NCBI GenBank assembly: GCA_030158125.1
Contig: JAOATL010000015.1
Span: 124,001-188,000 of the forward strand
DNA length: 64,000 nt
Direction: 5' to 3'
Origin: Limnohabitans sp.
GTDB taxonomy: Bacteria > Pseudomonadota > Gammaproteobacteria > Burkholderiales > Burkholderiaceae_C
A program made the position numbers and the translations under genes. Shown one piece after another: positions 50,125 to 60,187 of this stretch (its first letter is position 1; every line of letters begins with the position of its first letter). The notes beneath the pieces were generated by a model that saw nothing but the letters and a program-made list of their open reading frames with translations, made no database searches and had not been told where the DNA came from.

Positions 50125-51681
50125 ATGCGTCTTTCTTTGGTGCAAAGCCGAGCCCTGGTCGGGCTTCAGTCTCCCTCGGTCACCGTCGAGGTGCATCTGG
50201 CAAACGGCTTACCGAGCTTCACGTTGGTGGGCTTGGCCGACGTGGAGGTGAAGGAGGCCAGAGAACGGGTGCGCTCCGCCTTGCACAACTCAGGCTTTGA
50301 ATTTCCCAGCAACCAACGCATCACCGTCAACTTGGCGCCTGCAGACTTGCCCAAAGACTCCGGGCGGTTTGATTTACCCATTGCGCTGGGCATCTTGGCG
50401 GCAAGTGGTCAAATTGATGGCCGCCGCTTACAGCAATTTGAGTTTGCAGGCGAGCTGTCTCTGTCGGGTGCGCTGCGGCCTGTCAGAGGTGCATTGGTGA
50501 TGGGCATGGCACTGTATCGTCAAGACAAGGCACCCCATTTGGTGCTGCCCCCTGGCAGTGCAGAAGAGGCCGCTTTGGTGCCTGGCGCCACGGTGTTTCG
50601 GGCCACGCACTTGCGTGATGTCGCGGATCAATTTCGGCTTGAGGGCCAAGCCCCCACCGAAGGGCCCTCTTCTTGGGAGCGCATGGTGCAACCTGTCCAC
50701 GTACACCCCCATGCTGTGTGTGCCCTGGACTTGTCAGACGTCAAAGGACAAGCGGGTGCCAAGCGGGCGCTTGAAATTGCGGCCGCAGGCTCTCACAGTT
50801 TGCTGATGGTCGGCCCCCCCGGCACTGGCAAGTCCATGTTGGCGCATCGATTTGCCAGCTTATTGCCGGACCTTTCTGTAGAAGAAGCCTTGGAGACAGC
50901 TTCCGTGGCAAGTTTGGCGGGTCGATTTCGTTTTGATCAATGGCGCAAGCGTCCCACGCGTCATCCCCATCACTCCGCCAGTGCCGTGGCTTTGGTCGGT
51001 GGCGGATCGCCGCCCAGGCCAGGAGAAATTTCTTTGGCACACCATGGCGTCTTGTTTCTAGACGAGCTTCCTGAGTTTCCACGCTCGGCACTGGAGGCGC
51101 TGCGCGAGCCATTAGAGTCGGGTAGCGTCACCATCTCGCGTGCAGCGCACAGTGCAGAATTCCCTGCACGTTTTCAGTTGATCGCTGCCATGAACCCCTG
51201 CCCGTGCGGCTACGCCGGTCAAGTGCGATCGCCAGGCCACCAAAGTCCCGTGTGTCGATGCACGCCCGATCAAGTTCACCGCTACAGCAGCAAAATCAGT
51301 GGCCCTTTATTAGATCGGATTGACTTGCACATCGAGGTCCCAGGTCAAAGTGCCACCCATTTGCTTCAAGCACCTGCAGGTGAAAACACCGCCAGCATCC
51401 GGGCCCGTTGCCATCGGGCCAGGCACATGGCCCTGCAGCGACAAGGCTGCACCAATCAGGCGCTCAGTGGGGCTGCATTGGACTTGCACGGCGGCTTGGG
51501 CACTGACGCTGCGGCTTACCTCACCCAAGTGGCCGCACATTTCGCTTGGAGTGGTCGCAGCACACACCGTACTTTAAAAATAGCCAGAACCATTGCCGAT
51601 CTCGCCGAGAGTCAAGTCATTGCGTCAGAACACATTGCAGAGGCCGTTCAATATCGCAGACCGTTTGCCGAGCACCGATAA
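50125..51681 (+). CDS. comM: ComM/YifB family AAA+ ATPase (Mg-chelatase-like)
   Basis: ComM is a hexameric branch-migration helicase that promotes recombination during natural transformation. The 518-residue protein has an N-terminal Lon-like domain (VHLANGLPSFTLVGLADVEV), Walker A GPPGTGKSML, Walker B VLFLDELPEF, and a Cys-rich NPCPCGYAG region. The SD AAGGAG lies five bases before the ATG. An NtrC-type operator ends directly before that SD. Confidence 0.94.
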   Translation: MRLSLVQSRALVGLQSPSVTVEVHLANGLPSFTLVGLADVEVKEARERVRSALHNSGFEFPSNQRITVNLAPADLPKDSGRFDLPIALGILAASGQIDGRRLQQFEFAGELSLSGALRPVRGALVMGMALYRQDKAPHLVLPPGSAEEAALVPGATVFRATHLRDVADQFRLEGQAPTEGPSSWERMVQPVHVHPHAVCALDLSDVKGQAGAKRALEIAAAGSHSLLMVGPPGTGKSMLAHRFASLLPDLSVEEALETASVASLAGRFRFDQWRKRPTRHPHHSASAVALVGGGSPPRPGEISLAHHGVLFLDELPEFPRSALEALREPLESGSVTISRAAHSAEFPARFQLIAAMNPCPCGYAGQVRSPGHQSPVCRCTPDQVHRYSSKISGPLLDRIDLHIEVPGQSATHLLQAPAGENTASIRARCHRARHMALQRQGCTNQALSGAALDLHGGLGTDAAAYLTQVAAHFAWSGRSTHRTLKIARTIADLAESQVIASEHIAEAVQYRRPFAEHR

Positions 51682-51688
51682 TGGGGGC

Positions 51689-52954
51689 ATGCGCAGAATC
51701 AGGCCGTTCTGGGATCTCACCCGAATCACTCACCATGCCCCCGATCTAGCGCCCTTTGCAGTCTGGCTGTCTTGGGCCCAACTGATCACTTGGGGCAGTG
51801 TGTTCTACACCTTCTCATTGGTCATGGGGCCGGTAGAACGCGAACTGGGCTTGAGCCGGGCCGATGCTTCTTTGGGTTTCAGTTTGGCTTTGCTGGCCGA
51901 TGGCCTGATGGCGTACCCCGTCGGACGCTGGATTGACCGTGGACACGAGCGCCGCGTCATGACTTGGGGCTCTGCTTGGGTGGGGCTGTGTTTGTTCGCA
52001 CACAGCTTTGTCGACTCACTCGCGGGCTTTTATGCGGTGTGGCTGGGATTGGGCCTTGGCATGTCCGCCACCTTGTATGCCCCCGTGTTTGCAGTGGTCA
52101 CGCGGCGCTTTCCAAATGACTTTCGGCGCGCCATCATCATCATGACGTTCTTGGGTGGCTTGGCCAGCACCGTCTTCATTCCGCTGTCGTCTTGGCTCAT
52201 TCAAAGTCTAGGTTGGCGCCATGCCTTATGGGTGCTGGCCTTGTTGCAATGGGTCATTTGTTTGCCCTTGCATGCATGGTTGCTGCAAGGTGCGGCCAAA
52301 AAGAAAACGCTTGCCACTGAAAGCGCAAACACCCATGTGCAAACAAAGCCCGTGTCCATCCAAGTGCATTTGAAACGAGCGCCCTTTTGGTTGCTGGCCG
52401 GCTTCATGCTGATGACCGCCATCGTCAGTTCTGCATTGCCTGCACACATGGTGAGTTTGCTGGAAGAAGCACACCTGTCACCGGCTTGGGTCATTGCCAT
52501 TCCCGCTTCGATTGGCGCCATTCAAGTGCTAGGGCGCTTCTTGTTGTTTTTGTTTGAAAAACATTTGGATGTGCATGCCGCCAACAAATGGATCCCATGC
52601 TTGGTGCCAGTGGGCTTGGTGTTTTTAGTAGCCGGCGGTTTAGCGCCTTGGGCCGCTTTGTTGTTCGTCACGTTCTATGGGCTTGGCAATGGACTCAACA
52701 CCATCGTCAAAGGCACCGCCATGGCGCAGTACGTCAGCCGCGACCATGTCGGCCAACTCAATGGTGTCTTGGGCGTGCCCTTGGCCATGGGACGCGCGGT
52801 TGCGCCTTGGGCTTTGGGTTTGATGTGGACGCCCGAGGTGGGCTACACGCACGGCCTGCGTTGGTTGTTACTGGCCGGCGTCTTGGGTGTGGCGTGTTTG
52901 TGGTGGGCGCAAAAGAGCGCGCTTCAAGCACACACGAAGGCGCTTACAAATTAG
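51689..52954 (+). CDS. MFS transporter
   Basis: A 421-residue protein with about twelve helices. The helix 2-3 loop reads [18 protein letters not shown], with [17 protein letters not shown] later. The substrate is unknown; the overall form resembles oxalate/formate-type or nitrate-unrelated MFS members. It starts seven bases after comM, so the two may be co-transcribed. Its stop overlaps the convergent metH end by 11 bases. Confidence 0.85.
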   Translation: MRRIRPFWDLTRITHHAPDLAPFAVWLSWAQLITWGSVFYTFSLVMGPVERELGLSRADASLGFSLALLADGLMAYPVGRWIDRGHERRVMTWGSAWVGLCLFAHSFVDSLAGFYAVWLGLGLGMSATLYAPVFAVVTRRFPNDFRRAIIIMTFLGGLASTVFIPLSSWLIQSLGWRHALWVLALLQWVICLPLHAWLLQGAAKKKTLATESANTHVQTKPVSIQVHLKRAPFWLLAGFMLMTAIVSSALPAHMVSLLEEAHLSPAWVIAIPASIGAIQVLGRFLLFLFEKHLDVHAANKWIPCLVPVGLVFLVAGGLAPWAALLFVTFYGLGNGLNTIVKGTAMAQYVSRDHVGQLNGVLGVPLAMGRAVAPWALGLMWTPEVGYTHGLRWLLLAGVLGVACLWWAQKSALQAHTKALTN

Positions 52955-55688
52955 GCGCCAACAATCGCTGAATGTCTGACACTTTCAAGTTTTGACGTTT
53001 GGCCAAATCTTGCACTTGGTCTTCACTCACTTTGCCCACGTTGAAGTACTGACTGTCGGGATGGCTGAGGTAAAAACCTGACACGCTGGCGGCGGGTGTC
53101 ATGGCCAAACTCTCGGTCAGGCCCATGCCAATCTCTTCGCATTGCAAGAGTTCAAACATTTGTTTTTTGACCGAGTGGTCTGGGCATGCGGGGTAGCCTG
53201 GCGCGGGCCTGATGCCTTGATATTTCTCGGCAACCAAATCTTCCAGCGTTGCGCTCTCTGCTGCAGCGTAGCCCCACAAATCTTTGCGCACGCGCTCGTG
53301 CATGCACTCTGCAAAGGCTTCTGCAAATCTGTCGGCCAAGGCCTTGAGCATGATGGCGCTGTAGTCGTCGTGCGCGGCTTCAAAAGCTTGCTCGCGTTTT
53401 TCAACACCGATGCCAGCCGTGACGGCGAAAACGCCAACGTAATCTTGTAGTTTTGTAGGTTGACCTTTTGCATCAAGCAAAGGTGCCACAAAGTCTGCCA
53501 AGCAACGGCTGGGTTTGCCGGTTTGCTTTTCTGTTTGTTGACGCAGGCCATGCCAAGTGAGCACAGGCGTTTGACGTGACTCATCGGCATACAAAGCAAT
53601 GTCGTCATGGTTCACGCTGTTGGCGGGGTACAAGCCCATCACGCCATGCGCCGTGATCCAACGGCCTTCAATGATTTTTTGCAGCATCTTCTGCGCATCG
53701 TTGAACACCTTTTGCGCTTCAACGCCCACCACTTCGTCTTTCAAAATGGCGGGGTATGGGCCGGCCAAATCCCATGTTTGGAAGAAGGGACCCCAGTCGA
53801 TGTAGCGTGCCAATTCGGCCAGGTCAAAATTCTTGAACACACGACGGCCAATGAACTTGGGCGTGGGTGATTTAAAGCTTGTCCAATCGATTTGTGTCTT
53901 ATTGCCGCGCGCTTTGACCAAAGGCCACATGGGCGTTTGCTTTTTATTGGCATGCATCTCACGCACTTTGGCGTAATCAGCATTGAGCTCGTCAATGTAA
54001 GTAGCGGCTTGGTCAGACAACAAACCTTGCGCCACACTCACGCTGCGAGAAGCATCGGGCACATAGACCACAGGGCCTTCGTAGTGCGGCGCAATTTTGA
54101 CGGCCGTATGCACACGGCTGGTGGTGGCGCCACCAATCAGCAAAGGCATTTTGCGCAAACGGAAATGCGGATCTTTTTGCATTTCGCTGGCCACGTACTG
54201 CATCTCTTCCAAGCTGGGGGTGATGAGCCCTGACAAGCCAATGATGTCGGCATTTTCTTCTTTGGCCTTGGCCAAAATTTCATGGCAGGGGACCATCACG
54301 CCCATGTTGACCACGTCAAAGTTGTTGCACTGAAGTACCACCGTCACAATGTTTTTGCCAATGTCGTGCACGTCGCCTTTGACAGTGGCAATCACAATCT
54401 TGCCCTTGGATTTGACGTCTTGGCCAGCAGCTTCTTGCTGGCGTTTTTCTTCTTCGATGTAAGGCACCAAGTGCGCCACCGCTTGCTTCATGACGCGCGC
54501 CGACTTGACCACTTGTGGCAAGAACATCTTGCCTTGGCCAAACAAGTCGCCCACCACATTCATGCCATCCATCAGCGGACCTTCAATGACGTGCAGGGGT
54601 CGGCCGTTCTTGGCCAATATTTCTTGATAGGCTTCTTCGGTGTCTTCGGTGATGAAGTCGGTAATGCCATGCACCAAGGCGTGTGACAAGCGCGCGGAGA
54701 CAGTCACTGGCGCATCGGGCGTGCCGCGCCATGCGAGTTTTTGCGAGTCATCTTTTGCCGCGCCTTTGGCGTTCTCAGCCACTTCGACCAAGCGCTCGCC
54801 GGCATCAGGGCGACGGTTCAAGACCACGTCTTCAACACGCTCACGCAAGTCGGGCTCGAGTTCGTCGTACACACCCACCATGCCCGCATTGACAATGCCC
54901 ATGTCCATGCCCGCTTGAATGGCGTGGTACAAAAACACCGTGTGAATGGCTTCGCGCACGGGGTCATTGCCGCGGAAGCTGAACGACACATTGGACACAC
55001 CGCCCGACACTTTGGCGCCTGGCAAATTTTGTTTGATCCAACGCGTGGCTTCAATGAAGTCCACTGCGTAGTTGTCGTGTTCTTCAATGCCGGTGGCAAT
55101 GGCAAAAATGTTGGGGTCAAAAATGATGTCTTCCGGTGGGAAGTCCACCTCGTCCACCAACACGCGATACGCACGTTCACAAATTTCAATTTTGCGCTGA
55201 TACGTATCTGCCTGGCCTTTTTCGTCGAACGCCATCACCACGGCTGCGGCGCCATAACGCTTGATCAACTGCGCTTGTTGCTTGAAACCTTCCACGCCTT
55301 CTTTCATGCTGATGGAGTTGACAATGCCTTTGCCCTGAATGCAACGCAGGCCGGCCTCAATCACGCTCCACTTGGAAGAGTCGATCATGATGGGCACGCG
55401 GGCAATGTCGGGCTCGGAGGCGATGAGGTTCAAGAACCGAACCATGGCCGCTTGGCTGTCCAACATGGCTTCGTCCATGTTGATGTCAATGATCTGTGCG
55501 CCGTTTTCCACTTGCTGGCGGGCTACCGCCAAGGCTTGCTCGTACTCGCCATTCAAAATCATGCGGGCGAAGGCTTTGGAGCCTGTGACGTTGGTGCGCT
55601 CACCAATGTTGACAAAGAGCGTACCCGTGCCAATTTGAACCGGCTCTAGACCTGACAGCTTTAATGGGGGAACAGCAACTGAAGACAC
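52944..55688 (-). CDS. metH: Methionine synthase, folate-, cobalamin- and SAM-binding modules
   Basis: This part of cobalamin-dependent methionine synthase carries the methyl-THF domain ([18 protein letters not shown]), the cobalamin domain with the His ligand in [10 protein letters not shown], and the C-terminal activation domain ([13 protein letters not shown]). It has 914 residues. The start is GTG, eight bases after an AGAGGTGA site. An SAH riboswitch lies directly upstream. The homocysteine module is encoded by the preceding gene, so the enzyme works as two polypeptides. The C-terminus overlaps the convergent MFS gene. Confidence 0.95.
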   Translation of the reverse strand: MSSVAVPPLKLSGLEPVQIGTGTLFVNIGERTNVTGSKAFARMILNGEYEQALAVARQQVENGAQIIDINMDEAMLDSQAAMVRFLNLIASEPDIARVPIMIDSSKWSVIEAGLRCIQGKGIVNSISMKEGVEGFKQQAQLIKRYGAAAVVMAFDEKGQADTYQRKIEICERAYRVLVDEVDFPPEDIIFDPNIFAIATGIEEHDNYAVDFIEATRWIKQNLPGAKVSGGVSNVSFSFRGNDPVREAIHTVFLYHAIQAGMDMGIVNAGMVGVYDELEPDLRERVEDVVLNRRPDAGERLVEVAENAKGAAKDDSQKLAWRGTPDAPVTVSARLSHALVHGITDFITEDTEEAYQEILAKNGRPLHVIEGPLMDGMNVVGDLFGQGKMFLPQVVKSARVMKQAVAHLVPYIEEEKRQQEAAGQDVKSKGKIVIATVKGDVHDIGKNIVTVVLQCNNFDVVNMGVMVPCHEILAKAKEENADIIGLSGLITPSLEEMQYVASEMQKDPHFRLRKMPLLIGGATTSRVHTAVKIAPHYEGPVVYVPDASRSVSVAQGLLSDQAATYIDELNADYAKVREMHANKKQTPMWPLVKARGNKTQIDWTSFKSPTPKFIGRRVFKNFDLAELARYIDWGPFFQTWDLAGPYPAILKDEVVGVEAQKVFNDAQKMLQKIIEGRWITAHGVMGLYPANSVNHDDIALYADESRQTPVLTWHGLRQQTEKQTGKPSRCLADFVAPLLDAKGQPTKLQDYVGVFAVTAGIGVEKREQAFEAAHDDYSAIMLKALADRFAEAFAECMHERVRKDLWGYAAAESATLEDLVAEKYQGIRPAPGYPACPDHSVKKQMFELLQCEEIGMGLTESLAMTPAASVSGFYLSHPDSQYFNVGKVSEDQVQDLAKRQNLKVSDIQRLLAPNL

Positions 55689-55708
55689 AACTCACCTCTT
55701 GGATCGCA

Positions 55709-55806
55709 GGTGAGCGTGGTTTGCAATAGGAATGGGGCGAGCCCCAGATTGAACCCCAAGCCTGACCTGCGACCTGTAAGGCCTGCGGGCTGCAACGCTC
55801 CTTGGG
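55709..55806 (-). promoter_or_regulatory. S-adenosylhomocysteine (SAH) riboswitch
   Basis: On the minus strand CCCAAG (55801-55806) pairs with CTTGGG (55755-55760) as P1. Conserved bases GGAGCGTTGC and GTCAGGCTTGGG match the SAH aptamer. The pseudoknot pairs 55795-55800 with 55712-55717, and an optional P3 hairpin is at 55734-55745. AGGTGAG (ribosome-binding site, 55691-55697) can pair with CTCACCT (55708-55714), which shares three bases with the pseudoknot strand. SAH binding should therefore free the ribosome-binding site. Confidence 0.9.
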
Positions 55807-55814
55807 ATGCCGTT

Positions 55815-55843
55815 ATTTTAACTGGCTAAATGCAAGCGATTAA
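55815..55843 (-). promoter_or_regulatory. Candidate promoter for the riboswitch-metH transcript
   Basis: TTAATC is followed after 17 bases by TAAAAT on the minus strand. The -35 is weak. The predicted start (about 55808) falls at the first base of the riboswitch P1 stem, which supports it; it overlaps the stop of the upstream gene. Confidence 0.4.
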
Positions 55844-56886
55844 GCTGCCTCTTTGTAAAACGCCGCTTTGTGCAAACCGCGAGGTGCCAGCGGGCTCACA
55901 GCCTGTTGAATCGCCCCAATGTGATCGGGTGTGGTGCCGCAGCATCCTCCCACAATGTTGACCAAACCTTCGGCCGCAAATTCATGCAACAAACGGCTGG
56001 TCACATCGGGCGTTTCATCAAAGCCGGTGTCGCTCATGGGGTTGGGCAAACCGGCATTGGGGTAACAGCTGATGAAGGTGTCGTCCGCCACTTTGGCCAA
56101 CTCTTGAATGTACGGGCGCATCAAAGTAGCGCCCAAAGCGCAATTCAAACCAATGGCCAAGGGGCGAGCATGGCGCACACTGTGCCAAAACGCTGTCACG
56201 GTTTGGCCACTCAAAATTCGGCCCGAGGCATCGGTCACGGTGCCACTGATGATCAGGGGCAAGCGCTCGCCGCTGACATCAAAATATTCCTCAATGGCAA
56301 ACAAGGCTGCTTTGGCGTTCAAGGTGTCAAAAATGGTTTCCACCAACAACACATCGACACCGCCTTCAACCAGCGCTTGTGTTTGTTCGTAGTAGGCCTT
56401 GCGCAAAGATTCAAAGTCGACATTGCGCGCACCGGGATCGTTCACATCGGGGCTGATGCTGGCGGTTTTGGGTGTGGGGCCTAAGGCGCCTACGGCATAG
56501 CGCGGCTTATCGGGTGTTGAAAACTTGTCACATGCCGCGCGGGCCAGGGCGGCCGAGGCGCGGTTCATTTCAATGGCCAAGTCGGCCATGTCGTAATCGG
56601 CTTGCGCAATGGTGGTGGCACCAAAGGTATTGGTTTCAATCATGTCTGCACCAGCCGCCAAGTAGCCTTCGTGAATGTCACGGATGACATCGGGGCGCGT
56701 CAGGCTGAGCAACTCGTTGTTGCCCTTCACGTCTTTGTGAAAGTCTTTGAAACGCTCGCCGCGGTAATCGGCTTCGCTTAATTTAAAGCGCTGAATCATG
56801 GTACCCATGGCGCCATCCAAGACGGCAATGCGTTTTTCCAAAATGGCTGGCAGGGCTTTCGCGCGTGTGTAGATCAAAGCTTTCAT
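55840..56886 (-). CDS. Homocysteine S-methyltransferase module of methionine synthase
   Basis: A 348-residue zinc-dependent domain equal to the N-terminal module of MetH. It starts [20 protein letters not shown]. Zinc ligands are Cys in GLNCALGAT and the pair in [12 protein letters not shown]. Motif [14 protein letters not shown] is typical of MetH rather than stand-alone MmuM proteins. It lies 151 bases upstream of the cobalamin half and uses a normal stop. Splitting is known in related genera, so I do not treat it as a pseudogene. Confidence 0.94.
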   Translation of the reverse strand: MKALIYTRAKALPAILEKRIAVLDGAMGTMIQRFKLSEADYRGERFKDFHKDVKGNNELLSLTRPDVIRDIHEGYLAAGADMIETNTFGATTIAQADYDMADLAIEMNRASAALARAACDKFSTPDKPRYAVGALGPTPKTASISPDVNDPGARNVDFESLRKAYYEQTQALVEGGVDVLLVETIFDTLNAKAALFAIEEYFDVSGERLPLIISGTVTDASGRILSGQTVTAFWHSVRHARPLAIGLNCALGATLMRPYIQELAKVADDTFISCYPNAGLPNPMSDTGFDETPDVTSRLLHEFAAEGLVNIVGGCCGTTPDHIGAIQQAVSPLAPRGLHKAAFYKEAA

Positions 56887-56983
56887 ACCCGTATTGTAGA
56901 AAATGAATCTGACTCATGAGATTTCGTCACAGTCGGGCCCACTCCCAATTGAAGGTCATCCCTATTGTCTCTATATTGCAAGC

Positions 56984-57964
56984 ATGCAAAAACGACAATT
57001 TCTGGCCCTCAGTGGCGGCGCCCTGGTGGCGGGTTTAACAGCCACAACGGCCTTTTCACAAGCCAAATTTCCGGATCGCCCCATCCGTGTCATTGTGCCG
57101 TTTGCACCAGCAGGCGATGGCGACATCATTGGCCGCTTGTGGGTCAAATACGCCATTGCGCACACGGGCGCCAATTTCATTGTCGACAACAAGGCGGGTG
57201 CGGGGGGGGCCATTGGCGCAGCTGAGGCATCTCGTGCCAAAGCCGACGGCTACACCTTGTTGCTGGGCACATCGTCTACACAAATTATCAATCCACTGGC
57301 ATCGGGCACCGCCACATACGACGCCATCAAAGACTTCAGCCTGGTGGGCATGGTCAGCATCAATCCCACTTGCATCGTGGTCAACCCCAGCGTGCCCGCC
57401 AACAATTTGAAAGAATTGATCCAGCTGATCAAGGCCAGCCCTGGCAAGTTTGCCTATGGGTCGGCAGGCCCCGGCACCATCACCAACCTCACCGGTGAGT
57501 TGTTCAAGCTGCAAGGTGGCAAATTGAACGTGCAACACGTCCCCTACAAAGGTGGCGGCCCCGCCATGCAAGACTTGGTGGCAGGCCATGTCCCCATGAT
57601 CACGCCCATCATGTCGTCTGCGGTGTTGGCACAACACCGCGCAGGTCGCGCACGAATTTTGAGCGTCAACAGCGATGCACGTTTAAAGGCCGCCCCTGAA
57701 ATTGCAACGTCCATTGAATCGGGCATTGCAGACATGCGAGTCCAAGTTTTCAATGCTGTCTTTACGCCTGCTGGCGTGCCACGCGAGGTGATGGACTTCT
57801 TGCGCGCCACACATCTTAAAGTGCGCAATGACCCTGGCTTTTTGCAAGACCTTGAAAAGGCAGGCGCAGAGCCCTTCACATTGCCTGATCCCGAAAAATT
57901 CATCGCCGATGAAGTGCTTCGCTGGACCTCGGTCATCAAAGCCACACAATTCAAAATCAGCTAG
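56984..57964 (+). CDS. Bug-type tripartite tricarboxylate transporter solute-binding protein
   Basis: A 326-residue periplasmic binding protein of the TctC/Bug family, much expanded in Burkholderiales. The twin-lysine-free signal peptide (MQKRQFLALSGGALVAGL) ends near FSQA. The mature part begins KFPDRPIRVIVPFAPAGDGD, the family signature, and contains VDNKAGAGGAIGA and FAYGSAGPGT. The ligand is unknown and no TctA/TctB membrane genes are adjacent, as is common. It is divergent from the metH module. Confidence 0.92.
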   Translation: MQKRQFLALSGGALVAGLTATTAFSQAKFPDRPIRVIVPFAPAGDGDIIGRLWVKYAIAHTGANFIVDNKAGAGGAIGAAEASRAKADGYTLLLGTSSTQIINPLASGTATYDAIKDFSLVGMVSINPTCIVVNPSVPANNLKELIQLIKASPGKFAYGSAGPGTITNLTGELFKLQGGKLNVQHVPYKGGGPAMQDLVAGHVPMITPIMSSAVLAQHRAGRARILSVNSDARLKAAPEIATSIESGIADMRVQVFNAVFTPAGVPREVMDFLRATHLKVRNDPGFLQDLEKAGAEPFTLPDPEKFIADEVLRWTSVIKATQFKIS

Positions 57965-57980
57965 CCTACTGGCCAAGCCG

Positions 57981-58026
57981 CAACAAGGCTTGCATCCGCT
58001 TAGAAATTGCATGCAGCGCCTTGTTG
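57981..58026 (+). other. Long hairpin before recQ
   Basis: CAACAAGGC (57981-57989) pairs perfectly with GCCTTGTTG (58018-58026), and TGCAT pairs with ATGCA inside. There is no T-run. It begins 16 bases after the Bug gene and lies 28 bases before the recQ start. Confidence 0.55.
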
Positions 58027-58054
58027 ATCGTCGACATGGTGGACAATACCCACC

Positions 58055-59920
58055 GTGCCAACCACCGCCTTATCCAACCCGCCCAGCAAGATTCTGAACA
58101 TCCTCAGTGAAGTCTTTGGCTACGAGTCCTTCAGAGGACCACAGCAAGACATCATTGCGCATGTCACAGGCGGTCACGATGCGTTGGTTCTCATGCCGAC
58201 GGGCGGCGGCAAAAGCTTGTGCTACCAAATCCCCGCCATTGCCAGACAACAAGCGGGTTTGGGCATCACCATCGTGGTGTCCCCTCTTATTGCACTGATG
58301 CACGATCAGGTGGGTGCCCTGCACGAGGCCGGCGTCAGCGCGGCTTTTTTAAATTCCACGCTCAGCCAAGATGAGACCAGCGCCATTGAACAGCGTTTGC
58401 GAAAGGGCGAAATCACCCTGCTGTACGCCGCGCCAGAGCGCATCAACACCGCGCGGTTTTTGGCCCAACTCGATGCCTTGTACGCGCAAGGCCTGCTCAG
58501 TTTGTTTGCCATTGATGAGGCCCATTGCGTCAGTCAGTGGGGGCATGATTTTCGACCCGAATACCGCAGCCTCACGGTTCTGCACGAGCGTTACCCAGGT
58601 GTGCCGCGTGTCGCTCTGACAGCCACCGCCGATGCCCTCACACGCGCCGACATCATCGAGCGCTTGCAACTTGAAGAAGCTCGGCTGTTCATCAGCAGCT
58701 TTGACCGTCCCAACATTCGCTACACCATCGTTGAGAAAAAAGATGCGTCAACGCAATTGCTTCGCTTCATAGAGCGCGAGCACGAAGGCGAAGCTGGCAT
58801 TGTGTATTGTCAATCACGCAAACGCGTTGAAGAAGTGGCTGAGATGCTGGCGCAAACTGGCATCGATGCGCTGCCCTATCATGCGGGTTTAGATTCGGCT
58901 CTCAGGCAGAAACACCAAGACCGTTTTTTACGCGATGAAGGCGTGGTCATGGTCGCCACCATTGCTTTTGGCATGGGCATTGACAAACCCGATGTTCGTT
59001 TTGTGGCCCACCTAGACATGCCCAAAAACATAGAGGGCTATTACCAAGAAACCGGCCGCGCAGGGCGCGACAGTTTGCGCGCAGATGCTTGGATGGCTTA
59101 TGGTTTGCAAGATGTGGTGAACCAGCGCCGCATGATCGATGAAAGTCCCGCTGAAGAAAATTTCAAACAAGCCATGCGCGGCAAATTGGACGCCTTGCTG
59201 GCCCTGGCAGAAGCCACCGATTGCAGACGCGTTCGGTTGTTGTCTTACTTTGACGAAGCCAGCCAGCCTTGCGGCAATTGCGACAACTGCCTCAACCCAC
59301 CTGCGGTTTGGGACGGCACCGATGCTGCGCGCAAGTTGCTCTCTACCGTTTTCCGGGCAGAGCAACACAGTGGGTTTTCATTTGGCGCAGGTCACATCAT
59401 GGACATCTTGCGCGGCAAGGCAACCGAAAAAGTCACCCAGTACGGCCACACCCAACTCAGCACCTTTGGCATCGGCTCAGACTTCAGCGAAATTCAATTG
59501 CGTGGCGTCTTGCGCCAGCTCATTGCCATGGGCGCCCTGAATGTTCAAGGCCAAGTGTTCAACACTTTGCAGCTGACAGAAGGTTCGCGCGCAGTCCTCA
59601 AGGGTGAGGTCAGCGTTCAACTGCGCGAATCATTGAGTCAAAAACCCGAAAAACGCAGCCGCAAGCCCCAAGCACCAGGACCTGCAGCAGCCAACCTCAG
59701 CCAAGACGCCTTGGTGCGTTACATCAACCTTAAAGCGTGGCGCGCCGAAGTGGCCAAAGAACACAACTTGCCGGCCTATGTCATTTTTCATGACGCCACG
59801 TTGGCGCACATTGCCGCCGCGGCGCCTCAAAACCCCGAAGACCTCCACGGCATCAGTGGTTTGGGCGCCAAAAAACTAGAGGCCTATGGCCAAGACGTGC
59901 TGCGAATCTGCCGCGCTTAG
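58055..59920 (+). CDS. recQ: ATP-dependent DNA helicase RecQ
   Basis: A 621-residue 3'-5' helicase for recombination and fork repair. Walker A is [12 protein letters not shown], Walker B plus aromatic loop is [19 protein letters not shown], and motif VI is [12 protein letters not shown]. The RecQ-Ct zinc site is CGNCDNC, and a C-terminal HRDC domain ends the protein. The start appears to be GTG, giving [15 protein letters not shown]. Full length for the family. Confidence 0.96.
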   Translation: MPTTALSNPPSKILNILSEVFGYESFRGPQQDIIAHVTGGHDALVLMPTGGGKSLCYQIPAIARQQAGLGITIVVSPLIALMHDQVGALHEAGVSAAFLNSTLSQDETSAIEQRLRKGEITLLYAAPERINTARFLAQLDALYAQGLLSLFAIDEAHCVSQWGHDFRPEYRSLTVLHERYPGVPRVALTATADALTRADIIERLQLEEARLFISSFDRPNIRYTIVEKKDASTQLLRFIEREHEGEAGIVYCQSRKRVEEVAEMLAQTGIDALPYHAGLDSALRQKHQDRFLRDEGVVMVATIAFGMGIDKPDVRFVAHLDMPKNIEGYYQETGRAGRDSLRADAWMAYGLQDVVNQRRMIDESPAEENFKQAMRGKLDALLALAEATDCRRVRLLSYFDEASQPCGNCDNCLNPPAVWDGTDAARKLLSTVFRAEQHSGFSFGAGHIMDILRGKATEKVTQYGHTQLSTFGIGSDFSEIQLRGVLRQLIAMGALNVQGQVFNTLQLTEGSRAVLKGEVSVQLRESLSQKPEKRSRKPQAPGPAAANLSQDALVRYINLKAWRAEVAKEHNLPAYVIFHDATLAHIAAAAPQNPEDLHGISGLGAKKLEAYGQDVLRICRA

Positions 59921-59946
59921 AGGCGCCACCTCGCCAAGCCCAACTT

Positions 59947-59963
59947 TATGCAAGTTTTGCATA
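59947..59963. promoter_or_regulatory. Perfect 17-base palindrome upstream of pckG
   Basis: TATGCAA-GTT-TTGCATA has seven-base arms and a three-base spacer, in the recQ-pckG gap. It looks like a dimeric repressor operator. The TGCAA half-site recurs in the repeat arms at 60095-60163. Confidence 0.5.
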
Positions 59964-60094
59964 TATTTTGAGTTGATTCCGCCGATTGTTATTCCCAAGT
60001 CAGGTCAGCCTCCCTAAAATTCAGGTCTGGTTACAAGACGGGTACATGTTCGTTGAGGACCAGCCCACCCGGTGCGCTTTTCGGCGTTCTGCGG

Positions 60095-60163
60095 TCGTTT
60101 TTTGCAAGCGTCATTTCACAGTGCTTTGGTGTTGGCGCACCAGAGGGCCCTTGCAAAAAACGA
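60095..60163 (+). repeat. 14-base inverted repeat (leader stem-loop) before pckG
   Basis: TCGTTTTTTGCAAG (60095-60108) pairs perfectly with CTTGCAAAAAACGA (60150-60163). Inside, CTTTGGTG (60124-60131) pairs with CACCAGAG (60138-60145) with one wobble. TTTTT follows immediately, and the pckG ribosome-binding site (GGAG, 60176-60179) lies 12 bases on. This may be an attenuator-like leader, or paired DNA operators. Confidence 0.6.
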
Positions 60164-60187
60164 TTTTTAAACTTTGGAGCTTTTCCC

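Noticed and set aside
54741-55649. A 302-codon open frame opposite metH
   Set aside because: Antisense mirror of the folate-binding domain; no start context and no family resemblance.
55745-55760. A tRNA-like GGTTCAATC word
   Set aside because: It belongs to the SAH riboswitch; no cloverleaf or acceptor stem surrounds it.
52944-56886. Split metH as a pseudogene or frameshift
   Set aside because: The halves are divided at a domain border, each has a normal start, and a riboswitch lies between them.
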